From Bacteroidia bacterium (GTDB taxonomy: Bacteria > Bacteroidota > Bacteroidia > AKYH767-A > OLB10): a DNA stretch of 5,151 nt. Made by a program: the position numbers and the translations under genes. Numbering within the stretch: the first letter of the stretch is position 1; every line of letters starts with the position of its first letter. The DNA lies in NCBI GenBank assembly GCA_025450095.1, contig JANWID010000152.1, positions 1 to 5,151 on the forward strand. The letters are read 5' to 3'. Of this stretch, positions 1 through 5,151 are shown in pieces. Below the pieces are notes generated by a model that had not been told where the DNA came from, did no database searches, and was given only the letters and a program-made list of their open reading frames with translations.

Positions 1-33
1 ATAAAAAAACCCTTCCCGAAAGGAAAGGGTTTT
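1..33 (-). terminator. Intrinsic terminator of the HU gene
   Basis: Read on the minus strand, bases 33 to 22 pair with 17 to 6 as a 12-bp stem (AAAACCCTTTCC with GGGAAGGGTTTT). The stem contains one G-U wobble and closes a four-base TTTC loop. The final stem Us run on into more Us, giving seven in a row ending at base 3. It begins 16 bases after the HU stop codon, the expected place for a rho-independent terminator. On the plus strand the same hairpin has a C-A mismatch in place of the wobble and is followed by TTTTCTTTTT, so it could also stop a convergent transcript entering from the left. Confidence 0.85.
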
Positions 34-49
34 CTTTTTCGTAACAGGA

Positions 50-322
50 TTACTTCACTTTGGCGGAAAGTTCAGCACCAGCTTTGAATTTAGCAACCTT
101 TTTTGCGGCAATTTTGATTTCCTTGCCAGTTTGCGGGTTGCGACCTGTACGGGCAGCTCTTTTCGCAACGGAGAATGTACCAAAACCAACGAGAGTAACT
201 TTATCTCCCTTTTTCAGGGTCTTCGCAGTTACAGCGAGGAAAGCTTCCAACGCCCGCTGAGCGTCAGCTTTCGTGATTTTTGCTTCTGTGGCAATTGCGT
301 CCACTAATTCACCTTTGTTCAT
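50..322 (-). CDS. HU-family DNA-binding protein
   Basis: This is a 90-residue nucleoid-associated protein of the HU/IHF family, the usual length for HU. It would act as a dimer that binds and bends DNA with little sequence preference and compacts the chromosome. The N-terminal helices occupy about residues 3-38 ([11 protein letters not shown]...). The core signature GFGTFSV lies at 46-52 and is followed by the DNA-binding beta arm at about 53-74, with the family's RNP tip motif at 61-63. Pro63 is the residue that intercalates into DNA in known HU and IHF structures. The protein is rich in Lys and Ala. The ATG at 320-322 gives the canonical HU N-terminus. No Shine-Dalgarno motif precedes it, only an A-rich leader, as is normal in Bacteroidota. 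It has its own promoter-like sequence and a strong terminator, so it is probably transcribed alone. Bacteroidota genomes often carry several HU paralogues, and which one this is cannot be told here. Confidence 0.95.
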   Translation of the reverse strand: MNKGELVDAIATEAKITKADAQRALEAFLAVTAKTLKKGDKVTLVGFGTFSVAKRAARTGRNPQTGKEIKIAAKKVAKFKAGAELSAKVK

Positions 323-356
323 TTTTGATTTGTTTTTAATTGATTAGATATTCAAC

Positions 357-370
357 TATACGAAAGTATA
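357..370. repeat. Short inverted repeat over the HU -7 box
   Basis: TATAC (357-361) and GTATA (366-370) are perfect inverted copies around a GAAA spacer. The element covers the proposed -7 box and start-site side of the HU promoter, so it could be an operator half-site pair. Arms of five bases made mostly of A and T can also arise by chance. Confidence 0.35.
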
Positions 371-391
371 TTAAAGAGTAGCGTTCGCCAA
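361..391 (-). promoter_or_regulatory. Putative Bacteroidota-type promoter for the HU gene
   Basis: On the minus strand TTG (391-389) is followed after 20 bases by TACTTTCG (368-361). This matches the Bacteroidota vegetative consensus of a -33 TTG and a -7 TAnnTTTG with about 19-21 bases between them, with one mismatch in the -7 box (C for T). Transcription would start near base 355 and leave a leader of about 30 bases before the HU start codon. This is a motif match only. Confidence 0.5.
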
Positions 392-401
392 CTGTTTCGA
401 T

Positions 402-448
402 TTGAAAACTGTGGAATTGTTGATAAATAGGGGGTTTTGTTGAAAACT
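402..448. repeat. Two direct copies of TTGAAAACT
   Basis: The 9-mer TTGAAAACT is present at 402-410 and again at 440-448, with starts 38 bases apart. The second copy overlaps a small inverted repeat, GTTTT-GTTG-AAAAC, at 434-447. Both lie upstream of the proposed HU -33 element, where an activator or repressor site would be plausible. The function is unknown. Confidence 0.35.
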
Positions 449-472
449 TGACTCTGAAACCGCATCCGGAGC

Positions 473-504
473 AGGTTTACAGGTTAACAACCGTGGAAAC
501 GGTT
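473..504. repeat. Tandem 8-mers abutting a perfect 6-bp inverted repeat
   Basis: AGGTTTAC (473-480) is followed directly by AGGTTAAC (481-488), which differs at one base. Next comes AACCGT (489-494), a GGAA spacer (495-498) and ACGGTT (499-504), a perfect inverted repeat. The GGTT/AACC core recurs four times in 32 bases. This could be a cluster of protein-binding sites or a small hairpin, which on the plus strand would have a GNRA-type GGAA loop. No U-tract follows on the minus strand, so it is not a terminator for the E1 gene. Confidence 0.4.
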
Positions 505-653
505 ATAAAGACAGGGTTTTGAGAGAATAATATATTGATTATAACTCCGGGCTGATAGCATAAGAAACATTTTTCATATATGCATACAGTGATCAAATTA
601 TTAGGATAGGGACAAGGCAATTATTTCACTAAAAAACTCAGCAACCTTTTAAC

Positions 654-2726
654 TCAATAACCCAAAATCTTTCTTATCGCTTTCGCTACTTTTTCCGCAT
701 TGGGGATCATAGTCTGTTCCAATATTGAGTTTAATGGAATCGCCGGAAGGTCTTCCGATCCCACCACGTCAACCGGTGCATCGAGGTATTGAAAACAGGA
801 TGCGGAAATTCTTCCCGCTAAGGCCTGTGCGAAAGAATTATTTACCGGCTCTTCAGTAACAATTAAACAGCGGTTGTTTTTCTGAACAGATTCAAAAATC
901 ATTTTTTCATCGATGGGATATAGTGTGCGCAGGTCGATGATCTCCACCTGGCCGGGAAATTCTGCAGCAGCAGACTTCGACCAGTACACACCCATACCGT
1001 AAGTGATGATAGAAATAGCAGTTTTCTTATCCGTAGATTCGATCACCTTGCGTCCTTTACCGAACGGAATGATATAATGCTCGTCCGGCTCTACGGTTTT
1101 CGCATCTTCCGTTCCTTTTATTTTAGACCAGTACAATCCTTTGTGCTCAAAGATCACCACCGGGTTCGGATCATAATATGCAGCTTTCATCAATCCTTTC
1201 AGGTCGGCGCCAGTGGATGGATAAGCGACTTTTACACCACGGATATTCGTCACTACCGATTCCACGCTTGATGAATGATATGGACCACCACTACCGTATG
1301 CGCCTATGGGAACACGGATGATACAACTTACCGGCCACTTACCATTCGACAAATAACATGAACGGCTGACTTCCGTAAATAGTTGGTTCAGTCCCGGCCA
1401 GATGTAATCTGCAAACTGTACTTCAACTATTGGTTTGCATCCTGCTGCTGACATACCTACCGTGCTGCCTATGATAAATGCCTCTTGTATGGGAGTATTG
1501 AAAACACGGTTATCACCGAATTTCTGTGCTAACGTAGCAGCTTCCCGGAAAACACCTCCCAACCTTCTGCCCACATCCTGTCCATACAGCAAACATTCGG
1601 GATGTTTTGCCATGAGTTCCTGCACCGCGAATAATGCGCAGTCGACCATCACCGTTTTTTCTTTTCCTGCAGGTACTCTTTCTCCTTTTTCTTCAGTGAT
1701 AAGAGTGGGAGCAAAATCATGTGTAAAAAGATCTTCAGGTGCCGGATCTTCAGCAGCCATCGACTTGTTAAAATGTTCCAGAACCTGCTTCTCTGCTTTT
1801 AATTCCAGAGCGGTAATCTGATCTTCTGTGAAACCGAAATCCAGAAGCTGACTCCTGAATTTTGGATAAGGATCCCGTTTTTGCTGCTTTTCAAGATCAT
1901 CACGATACCACTCTTTACGCACACCCGATGTATGATGATTGAGCAATGGCACCTTTGCATGAACCATGAAAGGCCTGCGTTCTTTCCTGACTATGGAAAA
2001 TACTTCACGTATTGTTTGGTAGCTTTTAATGAAATCGGTTCCATCGATGCTTCTTACTTCAAGACCTTTGAAGCCTGTTGCATATTCTGATGCATCCATA
2101 GCGCGTATCTCGCGTGCATGAGCCGAAATATCCCATTCATTATCCTGAACCAGGTAAACTATGGGAAGCTTTTTAAGCACTGCCATCTGGAATGCTTCTG
2201 CCACTTCTCCTTCTGTAATTGATGCATCACCAAGCGAACAAACTACCAGTGGACTTTCTTTATCATTCCAGTCTGACAACTTTTGAATTTCAAGATACTG
2301 AAGTCCCATTGCAATACCGGTTGCAGGAATGGCCTGCATGCCGGTTGCGGATGACTGCATTGGAATCTTTGGCATATCGGGCCGCTTCAGACTTGGATGA
2401 CTATAATAAAGTCGTCCACCGCTGAAGGGATCATCGCGTTTCGCCATTAACTGCAACATCAGCTCATATGGTTCCATCCCGATTGCCAGGAGAATGCTAT
2501 CATCACGATAATATGCAGAAAGAAAATCCTGCGGAAGCAATTGCAACCCGGTTGCCAACTGAATTGCTTCATGCCCACGTGAAGTAGCATGAACATACTT
2601 TGCAGTAAATGAACTGTTGGATTCGTATATGGCAGTCATGGCACGTGCCGTTGCCATCAGCGAAAAAGCACGGGTTAATACTGCTTCAGAAATTTCAGTA
2701 TGAAGTGATGAAGTAGATCGTTGCAT
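654..2726 (-). CDS. Fused alpha/beta E1 component of a thiamine-dependent 2-oxoacid dehydrogenase
   Basis: This 690-residue protein combines both E1 subunits of a branched-chain or pyruvate-type dehydrogenase. E1 uses thiamine diphosphate to decarboxylate a 2-oxoacid and passes the acyl group to the lipoyl arm of E2. The alpha half covers about residues 15-320. Its thiamine/Mg motif is GDA at 166-168 with DN at 195-196, in place of the usual GDG and NN, and the loop HHTSG is at 264-268. A linker of about 35 residues leads to the beta half (357-690). That half has YGQDVG at 381-386, NTPIQE ending in Glu415 (the expected catalytic Glu), and YHS with His484, then a transketolase C-terminal domain at about 565-680. 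The start gives a normal N-terminus and follows the upstream gene by 40 bases; no Shine-Dalgarno motif is seen. No E2 or E3 gene is in view, so the substrate is unknown. Branched-chain 2-oxoacids are the default guess. Fused E1 proteins of about this size are common in Bacteroidota. Confidence 0.88.
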   Translation of the reverse strand: MQRSTSSLHTEISEAVLTRAFSLMATARAMTAIYESNSSFTAKYVHATSRGHEAIQLATGLQLLPQDFLSAYYRDDSILLAIGMEPYELMLQLMAKRDDPFSGGRLYYSHPSLKRPDMPKIPMQSSATGMQAIPATGIAMGLQYLEIQKLSDWNDKESPLVVCSLGDASITEGEVAEAFQMAVLKKLPIVYLVQDNEWDISAHAREIRAMDASEYATGFKGLEVRSIDGTDFIKSYQTIREVFSIVRKERRPFMVHAKVPLLNHHTSGVRKEWYRDDLEKQQKRDPYPKFRSQLLDFGFTEDQITALELKAEKQVLEHFNKSMAAEDPAPEDLFTHDFAPTLITEEKGERVPAGKEKTVMVDCALFAVQELMAKHPECLLYGQDVGRRLGGVFREAATLAQKFGDNRVFNTPIQEAFIIGSTVGMSAAGCKPIVEVQFADYIWPGLNQLFTEVSRSCYLSNGKWPVSCIIRVPIGAYGSGGPYHSSSVESVVTNIRGVKVAYPSTGADLKGLMKAAYYDPNPVVIFEHKGLYWSKIKGTEDAKTVEPDEHYIIPFGKGRKVIESTDKKTAISIITYGMGVYWSKSAAAEFPGQVEIIDLRTLYPIDEKMIFESVQKNNRCLIVTEEPVNNSFAQALAGRISASCFQYLDAPVDVVGSEDLPAIPLNSILEQTMIPNAEKVAKAIRKILGY

Positions 2727-2766
2727 GTTTAACTAAATAAATAATATTGGTGAAATGAGGCAATCG

Positions 2767-3534
2767 TCACCGGACTCCTTTCTTGAATTCACCAATGGCG
2801 TTTTTGGAATAATCACTCAACACCAGGTTACCACTGATAGCAGCACGCTCGGTAAGCAGCGTATCCCAGTCGTTGGTTCCTTCCCACAAAACACGTTTCA
2901 GGTTTTTCATTGCTTCGGGACTGCTGTTATCAAGCCTTTCAGTAAGTTTTTCCACTGAGGCATCCAGTGCGCCGTGTTCACTATGGAGCTCTGAATACAA
3001 TCCGTGATTATATGCCCACTCGGCAGTATGCCATGCAGTGGCATTAATGGACAGCGTTGCAAACGCCGATTTGCCGATTTTACGTTCAACAGCAGGACCT
3101 ACAACAAAGGGACCGATACCTACAGCCAGTTCCGAAAGTTTTATGTCAGCTGATGTATGTGCAATGGCATAGTCTGCTGCTGCAGCAAGTCCCACACCTC
3201 CTCCTACTGCTTTTCCCTGAACCCTTGCTATTACAAACTTGGGAGCTTTCCGGATAGCATTTATTACTAGTGCGAAACCGGAGAAGAAAACTTTTGCATC
3301 CGCAGGCGATGTAATGGAGATGAGTTCATCGAAGGATGCACCTGCACAAAACGCTTTGCTGCCATCACTTTCAAGAACTATAACTCTTACATTGTCATCA
3401 TCACCATGATGAGATATTGATTTAGCAAGAGACCGCAACAGCTCTCCGGGAAGTGAGTTGCTTTGCGGATGTGAAAACCGGATCGTGGCAATTCCCGACC
3501 TGATCTTTGTTGTTACGTTACCAGGATCTGTCAT
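2767..3534 (-). CDS. Enoyl-CoA hydratase/isomerase family protein
   Basis: This 255-residue protein has the usual length for a crotonase-fold enzyme acting on acyl-CoA thioesters in the cytoplasm. The CoA and oxyanion-hole segment AFCAGASFDEL is at 61-71. The second oxyanion segment, VQGKAVGGGVGLAAAADYAIA, is at 105-125. KLSELAVGIGP at 132-142 carries Glu135, which matches one of the two catalytic glutamates of classical hydratases. The other, normally the Glu of GGGxEL, is Gly115 here. It may therefore be an isomerase or an enzyme with different chemistry rather than a standard hydratase. Its place in one unit with paaZ suggests a step in lower phenylacetate degradation, as PaaF (hydratase) or PaaG (isomerase) provide, but I cannot assign it to either. 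The ATG at 3532-3534 follows the SHOCT gene by 40 bases with no Shine-Dalgarno motif. The 40-base gap on its 3' side shows no terminator, so the E1 gene is probably co-transcribed. Confidence 0.88.
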   Translation of the reverse strand: MTDPGNVTTKIRSGIATIRFSHPQSNSLPGELLRSLAKSISHHGDDDNVRVIVLESDGSKAFCAGASFDELISITSPADAKVFFSGFALVINAIRKAPKFVIARVQGKAVGGGVGLAAAADYAIAHTSADIKLSELAVGIGPFVVGPAVERKIGKSAFATLSINATAWHTAEWAYNHGLYSELHSEHGALDASVEKLTERLDNSSPEAMKNLKRVLWEGTNDWDTLLTERAAISGNLVLSDYSKNAIGEFKKGVR

Positions 3535-3574
3535 TTAATCAATGGATATAAAAAAAGAAGTATGGCCGGGGCTA

Positions 3575-4180
3575 TTAATGCTTGCCAAGAATTCTTTGCT
3601 TTTCCGCCAGAAATTCTTCTTCTGACAATAATGCTTTTTCGCGCAATTTACCAAGACGTTCCAGTTGGTGCAACTTATCATCGACGCTTGTGAATTTTAG
3701 TTTTTCACTTCCTTTATCAGGAATGTTATTGCCGTTAGCTAAATTACCAGTCTGCTTGCGACCGATCCGGCGGACGAAAAACACGAGTGAAAAAATCAGC
3801 AACAATGCTACCAGCGCATTAAAAACTATCAGGATCCGGTTGCTTTGGTTTAGCTTCAGGTTTTCACCTTTGAATGAATTGATATTTGATTCCAGCTTTT
3901 TCCGGTATTCATCAATCCGAATAACCTGGTTGCGGAGATCATCGGTGGTTTGCTTTTCAGTTTCCAGGAGCGAATCCAGCAAATCGATTCTTACATATTG
4001 ATTTTCGATCAATGCCTGGAGGCTGTCTATTATGCTTTTATCCGATTGTTTCGCAGGCGCCGGCTTAGCTGCAGGTTTGGGCGGTTGTTTATCTGATTGG
4101 CCGGAAACATGAATACTAATTACTAACAGGCACAGGATTGACATTAAACAAAACTTGATCGGTTGCAGCAGGATTTTCAT
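3575..4180 (-). CDS. Membrane-anchored coiled-coil protein with C-terminal SHOCT-like domain
   Basis: I do not recognise a named family for the whole 201-residue protein. Residues 1-27 form a signal peptide (Lys2, hydrophobic 10-25, SG before Gln28), the pattern of a Bacteroidota exported protein. A Lys/Pro/Ala-rich stretch follows at 31-45. A Leu/Ile heptad-like region rich in charged residues at about 48-115 is likely a coiled coil. A transmembrane helix lies at about 116-136, followed by the basic stop-transfer sequence RRIGRK at 137-142. Residues 166-200 resemble a SHOCT domain: a Leu-rich helix (DDKLHQLERLGKLRE), then LLSEEEFLAEKQRIL. The predicted topology puts the coil in the periplasm and SHOCT in the cytoplasm. 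SHOCT domains are short, usually C-terminal and thought to mediate oligomerisation; no catalytic residues are seen. The gene starts 7 bases after the paaZ stop, so it is almost certainly co-transcribed with paaZ. Any role in phenylacetate metabolism is unknown. Confidence 0.82.
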   Translation of the reverse strand: MKILLQPIKFCLMSILCLLVISIHVSGQSDKQPPKPAAKPAPAKQSDKSIIDSLQALIENQYVRIDLLDSLLETEKQTTDDLRNQVIRIDEYRKKLESNINSFKGENLKLNQSNRILIVFNALVALLLIFSLVFFVRRIGRKQTGNLANGNNIPDKGSEKLKFTSVDDKLHQLERLGKLREKALLSEEEFLAEKQRILGKH

Positions 4181-4187
4181 TGTATAG

Positions 4188-5151
4188 TCAGGCTTCTTTT
4201 CGTGCTACAAGAGTTAGTACAGTTTCGGTAGCAACAGTTTCGTTACGTTGATTTTTCACTTCTACATCCCATTCCACAACTCCCTGTGGTATTTGTCCTT
4301 CACGGTTTTCTTTTTTGGTTTTGCGCTTGCAGGTCAGTCGTACGGAAATCGTATCACCGACATAAACCGGTTGAGTAAACCGGAGACTATCCAGGCCATA
4401 ATTTGCCAGAACGGGTCCCTTTTTAGGATCCACAAATAATCCAGCAGCGGCAGCAATAATGAAATATCCATGGGCTACTCTCCGCTCGAACACGGAACCT
4501 TCAAGGGCCGTTTCGTCGGTATGTGCGTAAAAATAATCCCCGCTGATCCCTGCAAAGTTCACAATATCCGCTTCAGTAACGGTGCGCCTGTGTGTAAACA
4601 GTGTGTCGCCCACTTTTATTTCCTCGAAATATTTTTTAAACGGATGCAGAATATCTTCCTGAACCTCGGCACCGCGAATAAACTCCCGGCATACTTTGGT
4701 CAGCATGGTGGGATGGCCCTGTATTGCGGTGCGCTGCATATAATGCTTTACTCCGCGGATACCACCCATTTCCTCACCACCTCCTGCCCTGCCCGGGCCT
4801 CCGTGTACCAGATGTCCTAATGGAGATCCATGTCCGGTTGATTCACCGGCAGCAGCTGCATTCATGATCATGATGCGACCATGATATGCGGCACAGCCCA
4901 TTACAAAATCAGATGCGAAATTACTGTCGGCAGTGAATACGGAACATACCAGGCTGCCTTTGCCTTTTTTTGCCAGTGCTATGGCATCATCGGTTGTTTT
5001 ATATGTCATCACGGTGCTCACCGGCCCAAACGCTTCAATGTCATGCGGAGCATCGTATTTGATTCCATCTTTACAATAAAGCAAGACGGCTGGCATGAAT
5101 GCGCCTTTTGAGCGGTCGGCACCTGTTACTTCAAACTCATCCAGGTTACCA
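4188..5151 (-). CDS. paaZ: PaaZ, bifunctional oxepin-CoA hydrolase / 3-oxo-5,6-dehydrosuberyl-CoA semialdehyde dehydrogenase (C-terminal part)
   Basis: The frame stays open to the right edge, so 320 C-terminal residues are visible, a little under half of the usual length of about 680. In aerobic phenylacetate degradation PaaZ opens the oxepin-CoA ring with its MaoC-like hydratase domain and oxidises the resulting aldehyde with its NADP-dependent aldehyde dehydrogenase domain. The first ~150 visible residues are the end of the dehydrogenase domain, with the EAFGPVSTV motif and the PaaZ-typical segment [20 protein letters not shown]. The remainder is the hotdog-fold domain. Its GDYFYAH motif keeps the Asp and His, five residues apart, that match the catalytic pair of E. 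coli PaaZ (Asp561 and His566), and [18 protein letters not shown] follows. The dehydrogenase Cys and Glu lie outside the window. An internal ATG at 5094-5096 is not the start, because homologous sequence ([12 protein letters not shown]) continues upstream of it. Confidence 0.93.
   Translation of the reverse strand, partial: GNLDEFEVTGADRSKGAFMPAVLLYCKDGIKYDAPHDIEAFGPVSTVMTYKTTDDAIALAKKGKGSLVCSVFTADSNFASDFVMGCAAYHGRIMIMNAAAAGESTGHGSPLGHLVHGGPGRAGGGEEMGGIRGVKHYMQRTAIQGHPTMLTKVCREFIRGAEVQEDILHPFKKYFEEIKVGDTLFTHRRTVTEADIVNFAGISGDYFYAHTDETALEGSVFERRVAHGYFIIAAAAGLFVDPKKGPVLANYGLDSLRFTQPVYVGDTISVRLTCKRKTKKENREGQIPQGVVEWDVEVKNQRNETVATETVLTLVARKEA

Larger units (their letters stand above)
323..653. 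other. AT-rich intergenic region between the E1 gene and the HU gene
   Basis: This 331-base noncoding stretch separates the end of the catabolic operon from the HU gene. No open frame of useful length and no tRNA or recognisable RNA gene is visible. It contains the proposed HU promoter and several small symmetric elements: TATAC/GTATA at 357-370, GTTTT/AAAAC at 434-447, and AACCGT/ACGGTT at 489-504. TTGAAAACT occurs twice, at 402-410 and 440-448, and two tandem near-identical 8-mers lie at 473-488. The part from 505 to 653 is plain AT-rich sequence with no strong hairpin followed by a U-tract, so the operon has no clear intrinsic terminator here. Confidence 0.7.

Noticed and set aside
579..586. 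TATGCATA palindrome in the intergenic region
   Set aside because: It is a short AT-rich self-complementary 8-mer with no paired copies and no promoter context. Chance is a sufficient explanation.
1435..1821. 128-codon plus-strand open frame inside the E1 gene
   Set aside because: It is antisense to the E1 beta and linker coding sequence, whose motifs are clear. The translation has no family features.
2727..2766. Possible promoter in the 40-base gap before the E1 gene
   Set aside because: A TTG and AT-rich sequence are present, but no TAnnTTTG-like -7 box is found at the right spacing. Co-transcription is the simpler reading.
2907..3089. 60-codon minus-strand frame within the hydratase/isomerase gene
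   Set aside because: It overlaps the real gene in another frame on the same strand. The main frame is uninterrupted and carries all family motifs, so there is no frameshift to explain.
3582..4001. 139-codon plus-strand open frame opposite the SHOCT gene
   Set aside because: It is antisense to a well-supported gene with signal peptide, membrane helix and domain structure. Its own translation is Ser/Arg-rich with no recognisable motif.
4470..4820. 116-codon plus-strand open frame opposite paaZ
   Set aside because: It is antisense to the conserved PaaZ hotdog and dehydrogenase segments. The opposite-strand frame shows no domain.
5094..5096. ATG that could be read as the start of a 302-residue protein
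   Set aside because: The frame is open for 18 more codons to the window edge and those residues match PaaZ. This Met is internal and the gene is truncated only by the window.
4881..5111. 76-codon plus-strand open frame opposite paaZ
   Set aside because: It is a shadow of the PaaZ dehydrogenase domain, with no independent support.

Overview
The window looks like chromosomal DNA from a member of the Bacteroidota, plausibly a Chitinophagales- or Sphingobacteria-like relative, although placement below phylum is a guess. Four things point this way. The gene starts lack Shine-Dalgarno motifs and have AT-rich leaders. The HU gene is preceded by a Bacteroidota-type promoter (TTG, then TAnnTTTG). The E1 dehydrogenase is an alpha/beta fusion of a kind common in this phylum. 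The 201-residue protein has a signal peptide ending in SGQ. Everything I can support as coding lies on the minus strand, so the text reads right to left.

Bases 654-5151 look like one transcription unit of four genes. It begins with the C-terminal 320 residues of PaaZ, the bifunctional ring-cleavage enzyme of aerobic phenylacetate breakdown, which runs off the right edge. Seven bases later comes a 201-residue secreted or membrane protein with a coiled coil and a C-terminal SHOCT-like domain. After 40 bases comes an enoyl-CoA hydratase/isomerase family protein. After another 40 bases comes a 690-residue fused alpha/beta E1 component of a 2-oxoacid dehydrogenase. Three of the four fit CoA-thioester catabolism of aromatic or branched-chain carbon. 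The SHOCT protein does not obviously belong.

Bases 323-653 are noncoding and AT-rich. They hold a likely promoter for the last gene, several small inverted and direct repeats, and some weak DnaA-box-like 9-mers. No clear terminator follows the E1 gene.

Bases 50-322 encode an HU-family DNA-binding protein, followed by a good intrinsic terminator at 1-33. HU appears to be a separate monocistronic gene.

I see no mobile element, CRISPR array, RNA gene, frameshift or obvious transfer boundary. The most notable points are the SHOCT protein embedded in a paa-type operon, altered catalytic-motif positions in the E1 fusion, and the loss of one of the two usual catalytic glutamates in the hydratase/isomerase.
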